Positions 16,990 to 26,883 of a stretch of 64,000 nt of DNA are shown here, in pieces; position 1 is the first letter of the stretch; every line of letters begins with the position of its first letter. The stretch lies in NCBI GenBank assembly GCA_963829125.1, contig CAWHHD010000001.1:124001-188000 (forward strand), given 5' to 3'. The DNA is from Methanobacterium_B sp963829125. GTDB taxonomy: Archaea > Methanobacteriota > Methanobacteria > Methanobacteriales > Methanobacteriaceae. The position numbers and the translations under genes are program-made. The notes beneath the pieces were generated by a model. That model was not told where the DNA came from and did no database searches. It saw nothing but the letters and a program-made list of their open reading frames with translations.

Positions 16990-17985
16990 TTAATGCCCCC
17001 TTGCTATTCTTTTAATTAGCATGGAAGAATACCTATATATCACCTGTAACATGTAGATGGGAAGGTGAACCTTATAATTTTTCTCATGGGTTTTCATGAA
17101 TTTCAGATTGGTTTTAATTTCCTTTGAAATTCCCCTGAACTTAACCTTACTTTTAGATGCACCGGCCTTGTGCCATACTGTAGATTTTAAATCTGTAACC
17201 ATTTTAAATCCTTTATCTGCTATTTCAATGCAGAGATCAACATCTTCACATCCAAAGAAAAAATCTGAATTTAAAAGTTTAGATGGTAGCATTTCTGTTT
17301 TAATAAGCATTACTGCCCCTGAGATCCAATCTACTTCCATGATAGAATTTTTAGGGGTTTTAAAATTTTCTTTAAGTTCAATATCATGATAACCAGGATA
17401 GCGCGATAGATTTACTGTTCCACCAACACTCCAGACAACATCATCTCTCCCATCATAATCGTAGAAAAATGTTTTTGGACCGACAACAGCAATTTTGTCA
17501 TGAGTTTCTGCTGTGTTTACTAGTTGACTTAGGAAATGTTTTTCAACTACTGTATCGTTGTTTAGAAGCAGTATGTATTCTGGGCTTATTGTTTTTATGG
17601 AATATCTTATCCCAATATTGTTTCCTTCGGCAAATCCATAGTTTGCATTGTTTTTAATAAGGATTAACTTACTATCGGATGGAAGTTTATGATATTCATC
17701 TGATATGTACTTTGTATGGTCTTCAGTTTCTTCTTTGGTGAACTCAAAGATCCTCACAGGTTTGTTGTCTGAATTGTAAGTGTAAAATTTTGATTCAGGT
17801 TTTATTCTGCCTTCACAGTAATTCCTGATCCTCTGTATTGAATCGTCTTTTGAATCGTTGTCAACCAGTACCACATCGTAGTTGGGATAATCTATTTGGT
17901 AAATAGATTCTAGACATTCAATTGTATCTTCCCAACCATTCCAATTGAGAATTATTACAGCAACTTTTGGATAGACGGTGTTCAT
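16990..17985 (-). CDS. GT2 family glycosyltransferase (rhamnosyltransferase-like)
   Basis: 331 residues, GT-A fold: VAVIILNWNGWEDTIECLES start, VVLVDNDSKDDS, then LLLNNDTVVE as the metal-binding motif and DFFFGCEDVDLCIEIADKGF as the ED-D catalytic region typical of bacterial and archaeal rhamnosyl-type GT2 enzymes. A roughly 35-residue insert lies between the first and second motifs. The last 25 residues are weakly hydrophobic and basic and may touch the membrane. It is 21 bp after the SDR gene in the same direction. Confidence 0.82.
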   Translation of the reverse strand: MNTVYPKVAVIILNWNGWEDTIECLESIYQIDYPNYDVVLVDNDSKDDSIQRIRNYCEGRIKPESKFYTYNSDNKPVRIFEFTKEETEDHTKYISDEYHKLPSDSKLILIKNNANYGFAEGNNIGIRYSIKTISPEYILLLNNDTVVEKHFLSQLVNTAETHDKIAVVGPKTFFYDYDGRDDVVWSVGGTVNLSRYPGYHDIELKENFKTPKNSIMEVDWISGAVMLIKTEMLPSKLLNSDFFFGCEDVDLCIEIADKGFKMVTDLKSTVWHKAGASKSKVKFRGISKEIKTNLKFMKTHEKNYKVHLPIYMLQVIYRYSSMLIKRIARGH

Positions 17986-18006
17986 TCAAATCCTTACAAA
18001 TATTAT

Positions 18007-19236
18007 TTAAAGTCTGTTTTCTTTTTTCAGGAAGTAATTCAACTGATCCCTAATGATATCGTTTAAACTGTGATCAATTTTTGCACCAATCTTCTTGATT
18101 TTTGCTGTATCAGCAAATAATATTGGTACTTCTGCGGGTCTAAACCTGTCTGGATTAAATTCTATTGGAACTGTTCCCTTGTCTGTGTAAACTTTGATAC
18201 CCTTATCTTCCAGAGTATACTCCAATTCACCTTCAAGTATCCTGGTATCTACTATGGTTTTGTCAAAATTAACCCCAAAGATAGCTGAATCATCCCATTC
18301 AGTAGGATTTTCTACCAGTTTTTCTCCCTTAAATGTTTCGATTTTACTAATATTCCATCCAGCTTCTTTTAAACCGAGTAATATATAACTGAGTACGGAG
18401 TTGGTTCTCATTGAACCTTGGTTGTAAACTTCTCCAGATCTTCCATTATCTGCCAGGGTCATGTAACCATTTATAATATCCTTTACATGAGACCAGTCCC
18501 TGAAAGCATTTAAATTTCCAATGGTTATCTTGTCAAGTTCTCCAAATTTAAGTTTCATTATCTGATTGGTTATAACAGATGTTACAAACATCAATCCTCT
18601 TCCAGCACCTTCATGATTAAATGCTCGTGAAACTACTGTATCCAGTCCATACGAATGATAATAGTTCCTCATAAGGTGGTCCCCGTATACCTTAGAAACA
18701 GCATAGGGCGACATTGGCCTCAATGGATTGGTTTCTTTAATGGGAACTTCGGGAATTTCAACCGGTTCGGGGAATATGGTTCCATACTCCTTTTTAGCAT
18801 GCTTATACTGCTCATGAGATGAGATTACCAGCCCATATTCTTCACTTGATCCTGCAAATATGATTTTTATGTCAGAATCTATTATTCTTGCAGCATCAAG
18901 CAGGTTGGCAGTTCCGATACAGTTTATCATTTGGGTTTCTGGAGAATTTTCAAATGATCTTGGTACAAAGGATTGTGCAGCTAAATGAAATACATAATCT
19001 GGTTCAGAGATATCCAGGGCAGTTGCTAGTGATGTTATTTCTGTTAGGTCACCTTCAATTGTTTTGACTTTATTTTCTATTCCATGGTCTATGAGGTTTT
19101 TTGCTTTGGTTCCATCTGCACGCCTTCTGATTAATCCATAAACATTAGCATTTTGTTTTAACAATTCCTCTGCAAGGTAAGATCCTGCGAATCCCCCGAC
19201 ACCTGTGATTAAAACATTTTTATCTTTCCAGTTCAT
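18007..19236 (-). CDS. NAD-dependent SDR epimerase/dehydratase, GDP-mannose 4,6-dehydratase-like
   Basis: 409 residues. Rossmann glycine motif GVGGFAGSY near the N-terminus, AGSSEEYG with the catalytic Ser region, and SPYAVSKVYGD supplying the Tyr and Lys. The order and spacing resemble GDP-mannose 4,6-dehydratase, which makes the 4-keto-6-deoxy intermediate for deoxy sugars. The protein is longer than the usual 320-370 residues because of an added segment at about 310-365 with its own strand pattern. It should supply an activated deoxy sugar to the surrounding transferases. Substrate is inferred, not shown. Confidence 0.75.
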   Translation of the reverse strand: MNWKDKNVLITGVGGFAGSYLAEELLKQNANVYGLIRRRADGTKAKNLIDHGIENKVKTIEGDLTEITSLATALDISEPDYVFHLAAQSFVPRSFENSPETQMINCIGTANLLDAARIIDSDIKIIFAGSSEEYGLVISSHEQYKHAKKEYGTIFPEPVEIPEVPIKETNPLRPMSPYAVSKVYGDHLMRNYYHSYGLDTVVSRAFNHEGAGRGLMFVTSVITNQIMKLKFGELDKITIGNLNAFRDWSHVKDIINGYMTLADNGRSGEVYNQGSMRTNSVLSYILLGLKEAGWNISKIETFKGEKLVENPTEWDDSAIFGVNFDKTIVDTRILEGELEYTLEDKGIKVYTDKGTVPIEFNPDRFRPAEVPILFADTAKIKKIGAKIDHSLNDIIRDQLNYFLKKENRL

Positions 19237-19386
19237 TTTTATACCTCCATTGCTTCATAAAATTTTATTAATTTATTTTTTTTAACGTTAAAAATTGCGG
19301 ATATCTGTTTAAATGAATTTTATAGAGTTGGGATTTAATTGTATTTAATTTCTTATCTTTTCTTGGATATATTTTTTGTATTTAAC

Positions 19387-20586
19387 CTATTTATTGATAA
19401 CACGGTTTAAATGTCCTAATAATCTTTCTCCAGCATGATCAGTAGTCCAATAATTTTCAACTGTTTTTACAGCTTTCTTACCCATATCATACCTTTTGTA
19501 ATCTTTTGAAAGCATTTTTGTTATAGCCTCTCCAAACAATTCTTCATCTCGATCTATTAGGAGCCCTGTTTTTTTATGTATGATAGTTTCCCTTACTCCT
19601 CCTTCTTTAACAGCCACAACAGGTGTTCCGCACGCCATTGATTCCAATGCAACTAGACCGAAGGGTTCGAGATATGGTGAGTAAGCACATAATTCGGCTT
19701 GATTGTAAAGAACAGCCAGCTCATGGTCGTTGATTAAACTTAAAATTTCCATATCTACATTCAGTTCAGATGCATATTTTTCAAGATATGCTTTCCATGG
19801 AGGGTAACTGGAATTAGAGACAACTATTAATTTGGGACGTATTTCAGGATCGATTGTTACTAACGAATCTACAAGGAATCCATGGCCTTTCTCGGGGGTG
19901 AATGTCCCAACAGAGAGTATGAATTTTTTTTCAGAAACTTCAAGGGGTTTAAACATTTCGGTGTCCACACCTAAATAAGATACATGTGAGTTAATCCCAT
20001 ACATCCTCAGTATGCTCTCCCTAGAAAAGTATGAGTTACATAATGTGTAATTTGAATAGTGTGAGTTGGTATTATCGATATCCATACCCCTTTTAACCAC
20101 TATGCTGCTTCCGAAACCTTTTAAAGTTCCCAGTAAGTTGTTTCCTTTTTTTGGAAAAATTACTTCAGATACTGCATCGTTTCTTAGTGGTTGCTGGCAG
20201 TAGTATGCATGGGGTTTTTTTAGGTACTTCAAGAGAAATGGTGCCATGGTGTACTGATCTTGTTCAGAGAGAACAACATCATAATTGCCATTATTAATTA
20301 CACTCGCAATTTTCTGTTCGGTTTTTTCAAGATCCCTTAATGAAACGTGTTTAACCTGGGGTGGAATGTACTTGATTGTGGAGTAAATAGAATTACCAAG
20401 GGTAGTTGATACAGGAAACACGTTTACATTGCTTGCAATATCCCTGAGGGGTAAAAACTCCTCATTAGCTGTTGAAGGTACAAAAACATCTACTTGATGA
20501 TTCATTTTCATTAAGTATTCAACATATCCGTATAATGCTCTTTTAGCCCCTCCAGATGGTAAATTATGAAATACTGCGATTTTCAT
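19387..20586 (-). CDS. GT4 family glycosyltransferase
   Basis: 399 residues. N-terminal acceptor domain MKIAVFHNLPSGGAKRALYG and C-terminal donor domain with ILSVGTFTPEKGHGFLVDSL and the E-x7-E motif in LEPFGLVALESMACGTPVV. It heads the next part of the minus-strand glycan operon after a 150 bp AT-rich gap that could hold an internal promoter for the SDR gene. Sugar specificity is unknown. Confidence 0.85.
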   Translation of the reverse strand: MKIAVFHNLPSGGAKRALYGYVEYLMKMNHQVDVFVPSTANEEFLPLRDIASNVNVFPVSTTLGNSIYSTIKYIPPQVKHVSLRDLEKTEQKIASVINNGNYDVVLSEQDQYTMAPFLLKYLKKPHAYYCQQPLRNDAVSEVIFPKKGNNLLGTLKGFGSSIVVKRGMDIDNTNSHYSNYTLCNSYFSRESILRMYGINSHVSYLGVDTEMFKPLEVSEKKFILSVGTFTPEKGHGFLVDSLVTIDPEIRPKLIVVSNSSYPPWKAYLEKYASELNVDMEILSLINDHELAVLYNQAELCAYSPYLEPFGLVALESMACGTPVVAVKEGGVRETIIHKKTGLLIDRDEELFGEAITKMLSKDYKRYDMGKKAVKTVENYWTTDHAGERLLGHLNRVINK

Positions 20587-20623
20587 GCTGTCTTCCCCTT
20601 AATAATTTCTATGAACGTAAAAT

Positions 20624-21748
20624 CTAGATTTTATATGTTTCTTCATATGTTTTCCAAGTTTCTTCAGCTGTTTTTTTCCAGCTGAACATTTTGGCTCTTT
20701 CCAAACTTTTTTTAATATAATTTTCCTTTAAACCTTCATTGGTTAATATTTCATGCATTGATTCTGTTAAGCTTTCAACATCATTTGGATCAATCATCAG
20801 CCCTGCATCACCCACAACTTCTGGAAGCGAAGAAATATTGGATGTTATTACTGGACATCCACAAGCCATTGCTTCTAAAGGAGGTAAACCAAATCCTTCG
20901 TATAATGAGGGATAAACAAATAGATCTGCAATGTTATAAAATTTTACAAGGTCGTTATCGGGTACATAATCTGTAAATATAACATCATCTTTGAGCTTAA
21001 AACTTTTAATAAGATCAAATATTTCTGTATATTTCCAACCCTTTCCTCCAACAATTACCAGTTTATGGTTTGATCCATACCTTTTAAATTCATTAAATGC
21101 TTTAATAAGTAAAGGAACATTTTTTCTTTTCTCAAGCGTTCCAACAAATAGTATAAATGGAATATCAACATTATATCTTTTTTTCAAATATTCTTTAATC
21201 ATCTCTTTGTTTTCCATTGGTTTATAAATTTCATCAGCTGCAAGGGGAATTACCTTTATCCTTTCTTCTGGTATGTTTAAAAGTTCAATACAATCATTTT
21301 TAGTATTCAACGAATCTGAGATTATATTATCTGTTCTATTTTTTATTAAATTCAGCGTTGAATTCCATGTTCTGACTGTATCTCTCGTGTGCATTTCAGG
21401 AAATAGGATTGGCGTTAAATCGTGTATGGTTAGTACTTTTTTGACCTTCCTGTTTAAGAAAAAAGGTGAAATCTGAGTATACCAGTGTATGGGCAGGTGT
21501 AGAATATCTATATGGGCATTTTTTACTGCTATGGGAATTCCAATTGGATTTGTAAGTTTTAGGGGCATTTTTGGGATTATAATATCGTTTACCTTGGAAT
21601 AGATGGGATCATTTGTTTTTTTGTAGTGGATCAATGAAATTTGGTCTGATTTACCCATTTTAATCATATTTTTTATTAGATTATAGATATAATTATCAAC
21701 ACCTTTCCTTTTTCTATCTATTATCCAAGAAAGAATTCCCACCTTCAT
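20624..21748 (-). CDS. GT4 family glycosyltransferase (mannosyltransferase-like)
   Basis: 374 residues, GT-B. Acceptor domain KRKGVDNYIYNLIKNM, donor domain ILFVGTLEKRKNVPLLIKAF, and E-x7-E in YEGFGLPPLEAMACGCPVI, followed by NISSLPEVVGDAG. The FGLPPLEAMACG form is common in mannosyl- and rhamnosyl-transferases of lipid-linked glycans. It lies 37 bp from the next gene in the operon. Confidence 0.85.
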   Translation of the reverse strand: MKVGILSWIIDRKRKGVDNYIYNLIKNMIKMGKSDQISLIHYKKTNDPIYSKVNDIIIPKMPLKLTNPIGIPIAVKNAHIDILHLPIHWYTQISPFFLNRKVKKVLTIHDLTPILFPEMHTRDTVRTWNSTLNLIKNRTDNIISDSLNTKNDCIELLNIPEERIKVIPLAADEIYKPMENKEMIKEYLKKRYNVDIPFILFVGTLEKRKNVPLLIKAFNEFKRYGSNHKLVIVGGKGWKYTEIFDLIKSFKLKDDVIFTDYVPDNDLVKFYNIADLFVYPSLYEGFGLPPLEAMACGCPVITSNISSLPEVVGDAGLMIDPNDVESLTESMHEILTNEGLKENYIKKSLERAKMFSWKKTAEETWKTYEETYKI

Positions 21749-21781
21749 TGCATCACGTTTATTTTTTTTATGACAAAAAAA

Positions 21782-22861
21782 TTAATTCATATCTAATTCT
21801 GAATAAATTGCATTCGTTTTTCTTGCAACCGATTTCCAGCTCGTTTCATAGTAAAATTCTTCACATTTTTTCTTAAGATAAGCTTGTCTATCATGATCCT
21901 CTTGAAGTTGTTTTATTTTAACGAGTAAATCCTGTTTATTACCTGTTTCAAATAGTTCAATACAATCATATTTATCCTGTATTTCTTTAAAGTAACTTAA
22001 GTCTGAAGATATAGTTGGAACCCTGTAACTAAGGCCTAAACTTAGTGCTGCTGAGGCAACAATCCACTTGTAAGGATATACAAACAAGTCGGTTGCACTT
22101 GCAATTACAGGAAGATCATTCTTATCAACAAAATTAAAGAATCTCACTCTATCTTCTAATCCCAAAGACAAAACTTTACTTTCTAAGGATTTTTTGTATA
22201 TTTCCTGGTCTTCATTTCTTGCACCACCAGCAACGAATAATATGGTGTCCTTATCAAGTTCTGGTAATATTTCAATCATCAGATCATGACCCTTGTTCGG
22301 GCTTAAAAATCCAAAAATGGTGATTACCTTCATTCCTGAAACATTTAATTTTGATTTACATCCATTTTTATCTAATATTTGAGGTTCAGATGATCCTAAT
22401 GGAATTTCAACAATTTTATTTTCATTGATTCCATTCTTTTTTAGAATCTCAATCATATTTCTGTTATGAACAATTAATCGATCCGATGAATTCAAAAATT
22501 TAAGGATCAGTCTATTAATCCTGGAATTAAGCCCAACCTCATGAAGGGTTGTAACGATCTTATTTCTACGTTGTTTTAATATGGTTATAACCAAAGGTAA
22601 GAAATTTACTTCCAAAATGGGTACGGGTAGTTGTCCAAAAAGGTCAGGCTGATACTGGATGTGGGTGATCTGATCATCTTCAATGCCACTTAAAAGTTTA
22701 ATAAAATGCCATGGATTTTTTGTATCTGTATTTCCTATCGGTATAACATTAATTTCGATATTTCCACACTTTTCTAATTCGTTTATGAGTTTTTCAGTAG
22801 TATCTGCGATTCCACAATTAATATTCTGGCTTGTAAGAATATTTACATTTATTCTAGACAT
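21782..22861 (-). CDS. GT4-like glycosyltransferase
   Basis: 359 residues. Acceptor domain INVNILTSQNINCGIADTTE, donor domain TIFGFLSPNKGHDLMIEILP, then a divergent acidic motif region (FVYPYKWIVASAALSLGLSY) where the usual E-x7-E is replaced by KWIVASAA. That loss suggests altered donor binding or a regulatory role. It sits in the operon between two regular transferases. Confidence 0.75.
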   Translation of the reverse strand: MSRINVNILTSQNINCGIADTTEKLINELEKCGNIEINVIPIGNTDTKNPWHFIKLLSGIEDDQITHIQYQPDLFGQLPVPILEVNFLPLVITILKQRRNKIVTTLHEVGLNSRINRLILKFLNSSDRLIVHNRNMIEILKKNGINENKIVEIPLGSSEPQILDKNGCKSKLNVSGMKVITIFGFLSPNKGHDLMIEILPELDKDTILFVAGGARNEDQEIYKKSLESKVLSLGLEDRVRFFNFVDKNDLPVIASATDLFVYPYKWIVASAALSLGLSYRVPTISSDLSYFKEIQDKYDCIELFETGNKQDLLVKIKQLQEDHDRQAYLKKKCEEFYYETSWKSVARKTNAIYSELDMN

Positions 22862-22925
22862 AGTTTTCTCTCTTAATTCAAATTTTATCTTTATAAATGT
22901 AAAAATAGATGTTTATCCCAAATTT

Positions 22926-23783
22926 TTACTCTTGATATTCGTTAATAACCTTATCTGCAATATTCTGATATTCTTTAATTACTTCTTTGCTTGTATCCTC
23001 AGAATCATATTCTTCCATTAATCTAACCTTCATATAAGTCACCATACGATACATTACAGATAAAAAGCTAATAGAAAACCCTCTAAAACCATCTTTATAC
23101 CCTTTAGCAAGAATATAATGTAACATAAATTCTCTAAACAATTTAAACCAGATCGTTATAAAGTTACTTCCAAGCTGAACCTTTTCCTTTTTACCTTCAA
23201 AGATGTTTCTGGCTTCAATACTCGTGTAACCGTTGAGACTCTTTTCAATGTAGTGTTCAAAATTAATGTAGCTGAAGTGAATGAAACCCTCTTCAGGATC
23301 GTTAATTTTATAAATTCTTGCATTGTCGTCAATCTGAAAGAACTCATGGATCTCTTCGCCAAAATTTAAATATTCCCTCTTAAAAAATCGTGGATGTAGA
23401 TCATCAAGGGCGCCCCAACCCATCGTATTTATCTGTTTACCAGCAAAATAATTGTTATGGGGAATATATATTACGTCTCCTAAATCTTTTTCCATTATTT
23501 CAAATAATCTATCCCTTAATTTTTTTGGAACAACTTCATCGGCATCAACTATTAATATCCATTCGCTTGATGTTTTATCCCTTGCAAACTGCCTTGCAGG
23601 ATCTGCATATCCCATATTCTCGAAGTAAAATATTTTATCTGTGTAAGTTTTAGCAATTTCAACGGTTTTATCTGTACTGTACATATCAACAACAACTATC
23701 TCATCGGCCCACTTAACCGATTCTAAACAGTTTTTAATATTTCTTTCTTCGTTAAATGTGTTTATTGATATGGATATTTTCAT
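22926..23783 (-). CDS. GT2 family glycosyltransferase (WaaE/KdtX-like)
   Basis: 285 residues. ISISINTFNEERNIKNCLES start, EIVVVDMYSTDKTVEIAKTY, the metal-binding DADEVVP, and an FFKREYLNFGEEIHEFFQ segment with the catalytic-side acidic residues. The arrangement resembles the WaaE/KdtX group of family 2 transferases. The C-terminal third is aromatic and basic (FKLFREFMLHYILAKGY), suggesting peripheral membrane contact. Same operon as the flippases upstream. Confidence 0.82.
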   Translation of the reverse strand: MKISISINTFNEERNIKNCLESVKWADEIVVVDMYSTDKTVEIAKTYTDKIFYFENMGYADPARQFARDKTSSEWILIVDADEVVPKKLRDRLFEIMEKDLGDVIYIPHNNYFAGKQINTMGWGALDDLHPRFFKREYLNFGEEIHEFFQIDDNARIYKINDPEEGFIHFSYINFEHYIEKSLNGYTSIEARNIFEGKKEKVQLGSNFITIWFKLFREFMLHYILAKGYKDGFRGFSISFLSVMYRMVTYMKVRLMEEYDSEDTSKEVIKEYQNIADKVINEYQE

Positions 23784-23845
23784 TCAAAGACCTCAATGAA
23801 CAGTACATATAAACTACTATTTCATTTTATAATTATTTATAATTT

Positions 23846-25321
23846 TTAGCTTTTTCCTACTATCTGTTTAAATAGGGTAATATCATCTTCTGAAAATGTT
23901 TTTAAGATGTATAAAACCCCGAAGTATATTATTGTTGATATCACGATCACCAGTATGATATTTGCATTTAATAAAATAATAACCAGCCCCATAATTAGAC
24001 TAGCAAGGGCGGGTTTTAGTAAAATTTTGAAGATTGGAATTTTATATCCATGTACATTCATGATGTGGAACCAAAATATGAAACATGTGAGTTCTGTAAG
24101 TACCGTTATAAAACATGCTGCTATTAAACCATATTTCGGTAACAAGAGTAAATTCAAGACTATATTCAGTAGCATGGCAACAAAAGCTGTTTTAACAGTA
24201 TCTCGTTGTCTGTTTATGGAATTTATAGCTGTTCCTAAAATATAATTAATGAATATTATAGGAATGGACCAGATTAGAATCTGGAGTGCAATTATGGACT
24301 GTGAAAAACCTGATTTGTATATTATTAATATTATTGGACTAGCAAGGAGAGTTGTTCCCACTGCAATGGGCAGTCCAATTATGATCAAATATTTAACCGA
24401 TCTTTCGTATGAAATCTTCAATAATTCTTTAGAAGATATATTTAATCTCGAAAGTATTGGAAATATTGCGCTTACATAAACTAAAGGTAAAAACATTAAT
24501 GCGGTCATTAGACTGTAAGCAGCATTGTACAATCCTACAGCTACATTACCGTTTATTATTTGCAGAAGTATGGTGTCCACCCTGAATGCTATCAACAGGA
24601 AGACACTTGATATGGTAAGGGGAATTGCTTCGATTATAAGAAATTTCCACAGATTGAGATCTATTTCAACTTTTGATAGTACATGCCTCCATAAATTTAA
24701 ATCCACCTCTAATTTTGGTAAAACAAACTTCCATATGCATATGATAAAGCCGTAAGATAGGGATACTGTGCTGGCAATCAAATATATCCAACCAAAACTT
24801 ACTATGGACAGTTGATATTTGATAATGAGTAGTATACCTGAAAACATAATGATACTGTTTATAATCTGACCAATCGATTGAAATTCCATTTTTTCGTAAG
24901 CCTGGAAAACAGAGTAAAAAATTGATGTAAAAGCCCCTACAACAAAGGATATGGTAATTAAATATATTACAGTTGCAATTTGAGGTGGATAATGTAGAAG
25001 TGTGACCACAAGTACCATTGCAACTAATGTGATGCTGCTTAATAATATTTTCAGTGCAATTGTATTTCCAATATATTTATTAGCTAATGATATGTCCCTT
25101 GACACCTCCCTCACTGTGAGGGTACTTAAACCTAATTCAGTAAATATTGACAGGATTGCACCTAAAGCAAGTGCAAATGATATTGTTCCAAAACCTGAAG
25201 CACCAAGATAACGAGCAGTGTAAATGGTGTAGAAAAATGCCAGAATATAACTTATAATCTGGGATATGAGTAAGACCGTAGTATTTTTTGCAACTTTACG
25301 TACTGCACTCATAAGATTCAT
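23846..25321 (-). CDS. Polysaccharide flippase (Wzx/MOP superfamily), paralogue 2
   Basis: 491 residues with 12-14 membrane helices, starting VAKNTTVLLISQIISYILAFFYT and GASGFGTISFALALG, the N-terminal signature of O-antigen and polysaccharide flippases. It should move lipid-linked glycan across the cytoplasmic membrane. It is paralogous to the next gene upstream (25410-26840), with which it shares the start motif and gene order. It contains a short internal near-repeat (WRHVLSKVEIDLNLW after WKFVLPKLEVDLNLW, about residues 190-222). Confidence 0.85.
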   Translation of the reverse strand: MNLMSAVRKVAKNTTVLLISQIISYILAFFYTIYTARYLGASGFGTISFALALGAILSIFTELGLSTLTVREVSRDISLANKYIGNTIALKILLSSITLVAMVLVVTLLHYPPQIATVIYLITISFVVGAFTSIFYSVFQAYEKMEFQSIGQIINSIIMFSGILLIIKYQLSIVSFGWIYLIASTVSLSYGFIICIWKFVLPKLEVDLNLWRHVLSKVEIDLNLWKFLIIEAIPLTISSVFLLIAFRVDTILLQIINGNVAVGLYNAAYSLMTALMFLPLVYVSAIFPILSRLNISSKELLKISYERSVKYLIIIGLPIAVGTTLLASPIILIIYKSGFSQSIIALQILIWSIPIIFINYILGTAINSINRQRDTVKTAFVAMLLNIVLNLLLLPKYGLIAACFITVLTELTCFIFWFHIMNVHGYKIPIFKILLKPALASLIMGLVIILLNANIILVIVISTIIYFGVLYILKTFSEDDITLFKQIVGKS

Positions 25322-25409
25322 TTCCTATTGGTTTGAAGTTGATAAAAGACGATGATTAATGAAATTTTTGATTAAATGATTATGATCTGTTTCTTTTTTG
25401 TTAATATAA

Positions 25410-26840
25410 CTATTTGCCTAGTATACTTCTAATTATTTTAATATCGTCATCATCTAATCCTTTTATTAAAAATAGGGTTACCATGTAAATTATGATGGAG
25501 GCCAGGATTAAAAGGTATAAATTCAAGTTAATTAGAAGGAGAATAAAAATTGCCATCACTGAACTGGCTATAATTACTTTAAAGATGGCTGATAATTCTT
25601 TTCTTGATAATTCATATCCCATTGACGAAACAACTTTAATTAAAAGTAGTAAAGAGGATAGTTCAGTTAAAACTGTAACAAAACTGGCTGCAATGTAACT
25701 GTATTTTGGTATGAGTAAAATATTTAGAATAATATTTATTATCGCATTAAAAACTGTTATTTTAGTTAAAACAAGCTGTTTGTTTGTAACTTCGAGCAAA
25801 CGTGCAAATGCACTGCTCATAAATATTAGTACAGCAGACCATACCAGTATCTGAAGGGCTATCACCGATGGTATATATTGTGTGCCATAAATAAGGTTGA
25901 TGATTCTATCAGCTAGCAGTGTTGTACCAACCCCGATTGGTATGCCTATTATGGTGGCGTATTTGAAATATTTTTCATAAGCAAGTCTAAGTGATTCCCT
26001 GGATGTTACATAAAATTTAGACATCACAGGAAAGGTAACTACGTTAAGAACAATTGGGACAAAGAGTAGTACTACTATGAGTTTGTATGCTGCACTGTAC
26101 CATCCAACAACGGTGGTACCTACCAGTATAGATAATAAAACTGAATCTATCAAGAAATATATATTCATAAAAAGTGCTGTAATACCGAATGGCCATGCTT
26201 CCTTTATTTTAGGTCTCCAAAAACTTTTGTCAAACTCGATTTTTGGTATTGAGAACTTCCAAAGGTATATCAGTATAGTTTGAACCAGGATAATGGAACT
26301 TGAGAATACGTAGACAGATGCAAAGTAAATTACATTCAAATGATAGTATATACCAATTAAAGTTCCAGCAAGCATCAATACACTGTTGAAGACTATATTA
26401 ATAGACAGATATTCCATCTTTTCATTAGCTTGGAAAACTGAGGTTAAAATACTACCAAATGATGTTATTATTGTGGATAAGGTCAGAAGGTATATTACAC
26501 TGGTTGTGATTTGATTGTAACCTATTAAATTAACGGTAATTGCTACCAGTCCTATCATTAAAATTACAAGTAAAACTCGAATAACTGCAATATTGGTTAT
26601 ATATTTATTGGTAAAACTTTTGTCACGAGAAATATCCCTTATCATTAACGTACTTAAGCCCATATCAGCAAAAACACCATATATGGCCGTAATTGAGATA
26701 CCAAGTGATATTATTCCAAAACCAGAGACTCCCAAATATCGTGCAGTGTACATGGTTATAAAAAATCCCAGTAAATAACTGGTTATCTGGGCTATAAAGA
26801 GCACACTGGTATTTTTAGCTATTCTACGGGCTGTGGTCAT
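25410..26840 (-). CDS. Polysaccharide flippase (Wzx/MOP superfamily), paralogue 1
   Basis: 476 residues, about 14 membrane helices, start IAKNTSVLFIAQITSYLLGF with ARYLGVSGFGIISLG. Same family and topology as its neighbour. Two flippases in one locus suggest either two exported glycans or a recent duplication with specialisation. The 88 bp gap between the two genes has no strong terminator. Confidence 0.85.
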   Translation of the reverse strand: MTTARRIAKNTSVLFIAQITSYLLGFFITMYTARYLGVSGFGIISLGISITAIYGVFADMGLSTLMIRDISRDKSFTNKYITNIAVIRVLLVILMIGLVAITVNLIGYNQITTSVIYLLTLSTIITSFGSILTSVFQANEKMEYLSINIVFNSVLMLAGTLIGIYYHLNVIYFASVYVFSSSIILVQTILIYLWKFSIPKIEFDKSFWRPKIKEAWPFGITALFMNIYFLIDSVLLSILVGTTVVGWYSAAYKLIVVLLFVPIVLNVVTFPVMSKFYVTSRESLRLAYEKYFKYATIIGIPIGVGTTLLADRIINLIYGTQYIPSVIALQILVWSAVLIFMSSAFARLLEVTNKQLVLTKITVFNAIINIILNILLIPKYSYIAASFVTVLTELSSLLLLIKVVSSMGYELSRKELSAIFKVIIASSVMAIFILLLINLNLYLLILASIIIYMVTLFLIKGLDDDDIKIIRSILGK

Positions 26841-26883
26841 GACATTATATCTCTCTTTTTATCAAAATTTAAAAAAAATAATA

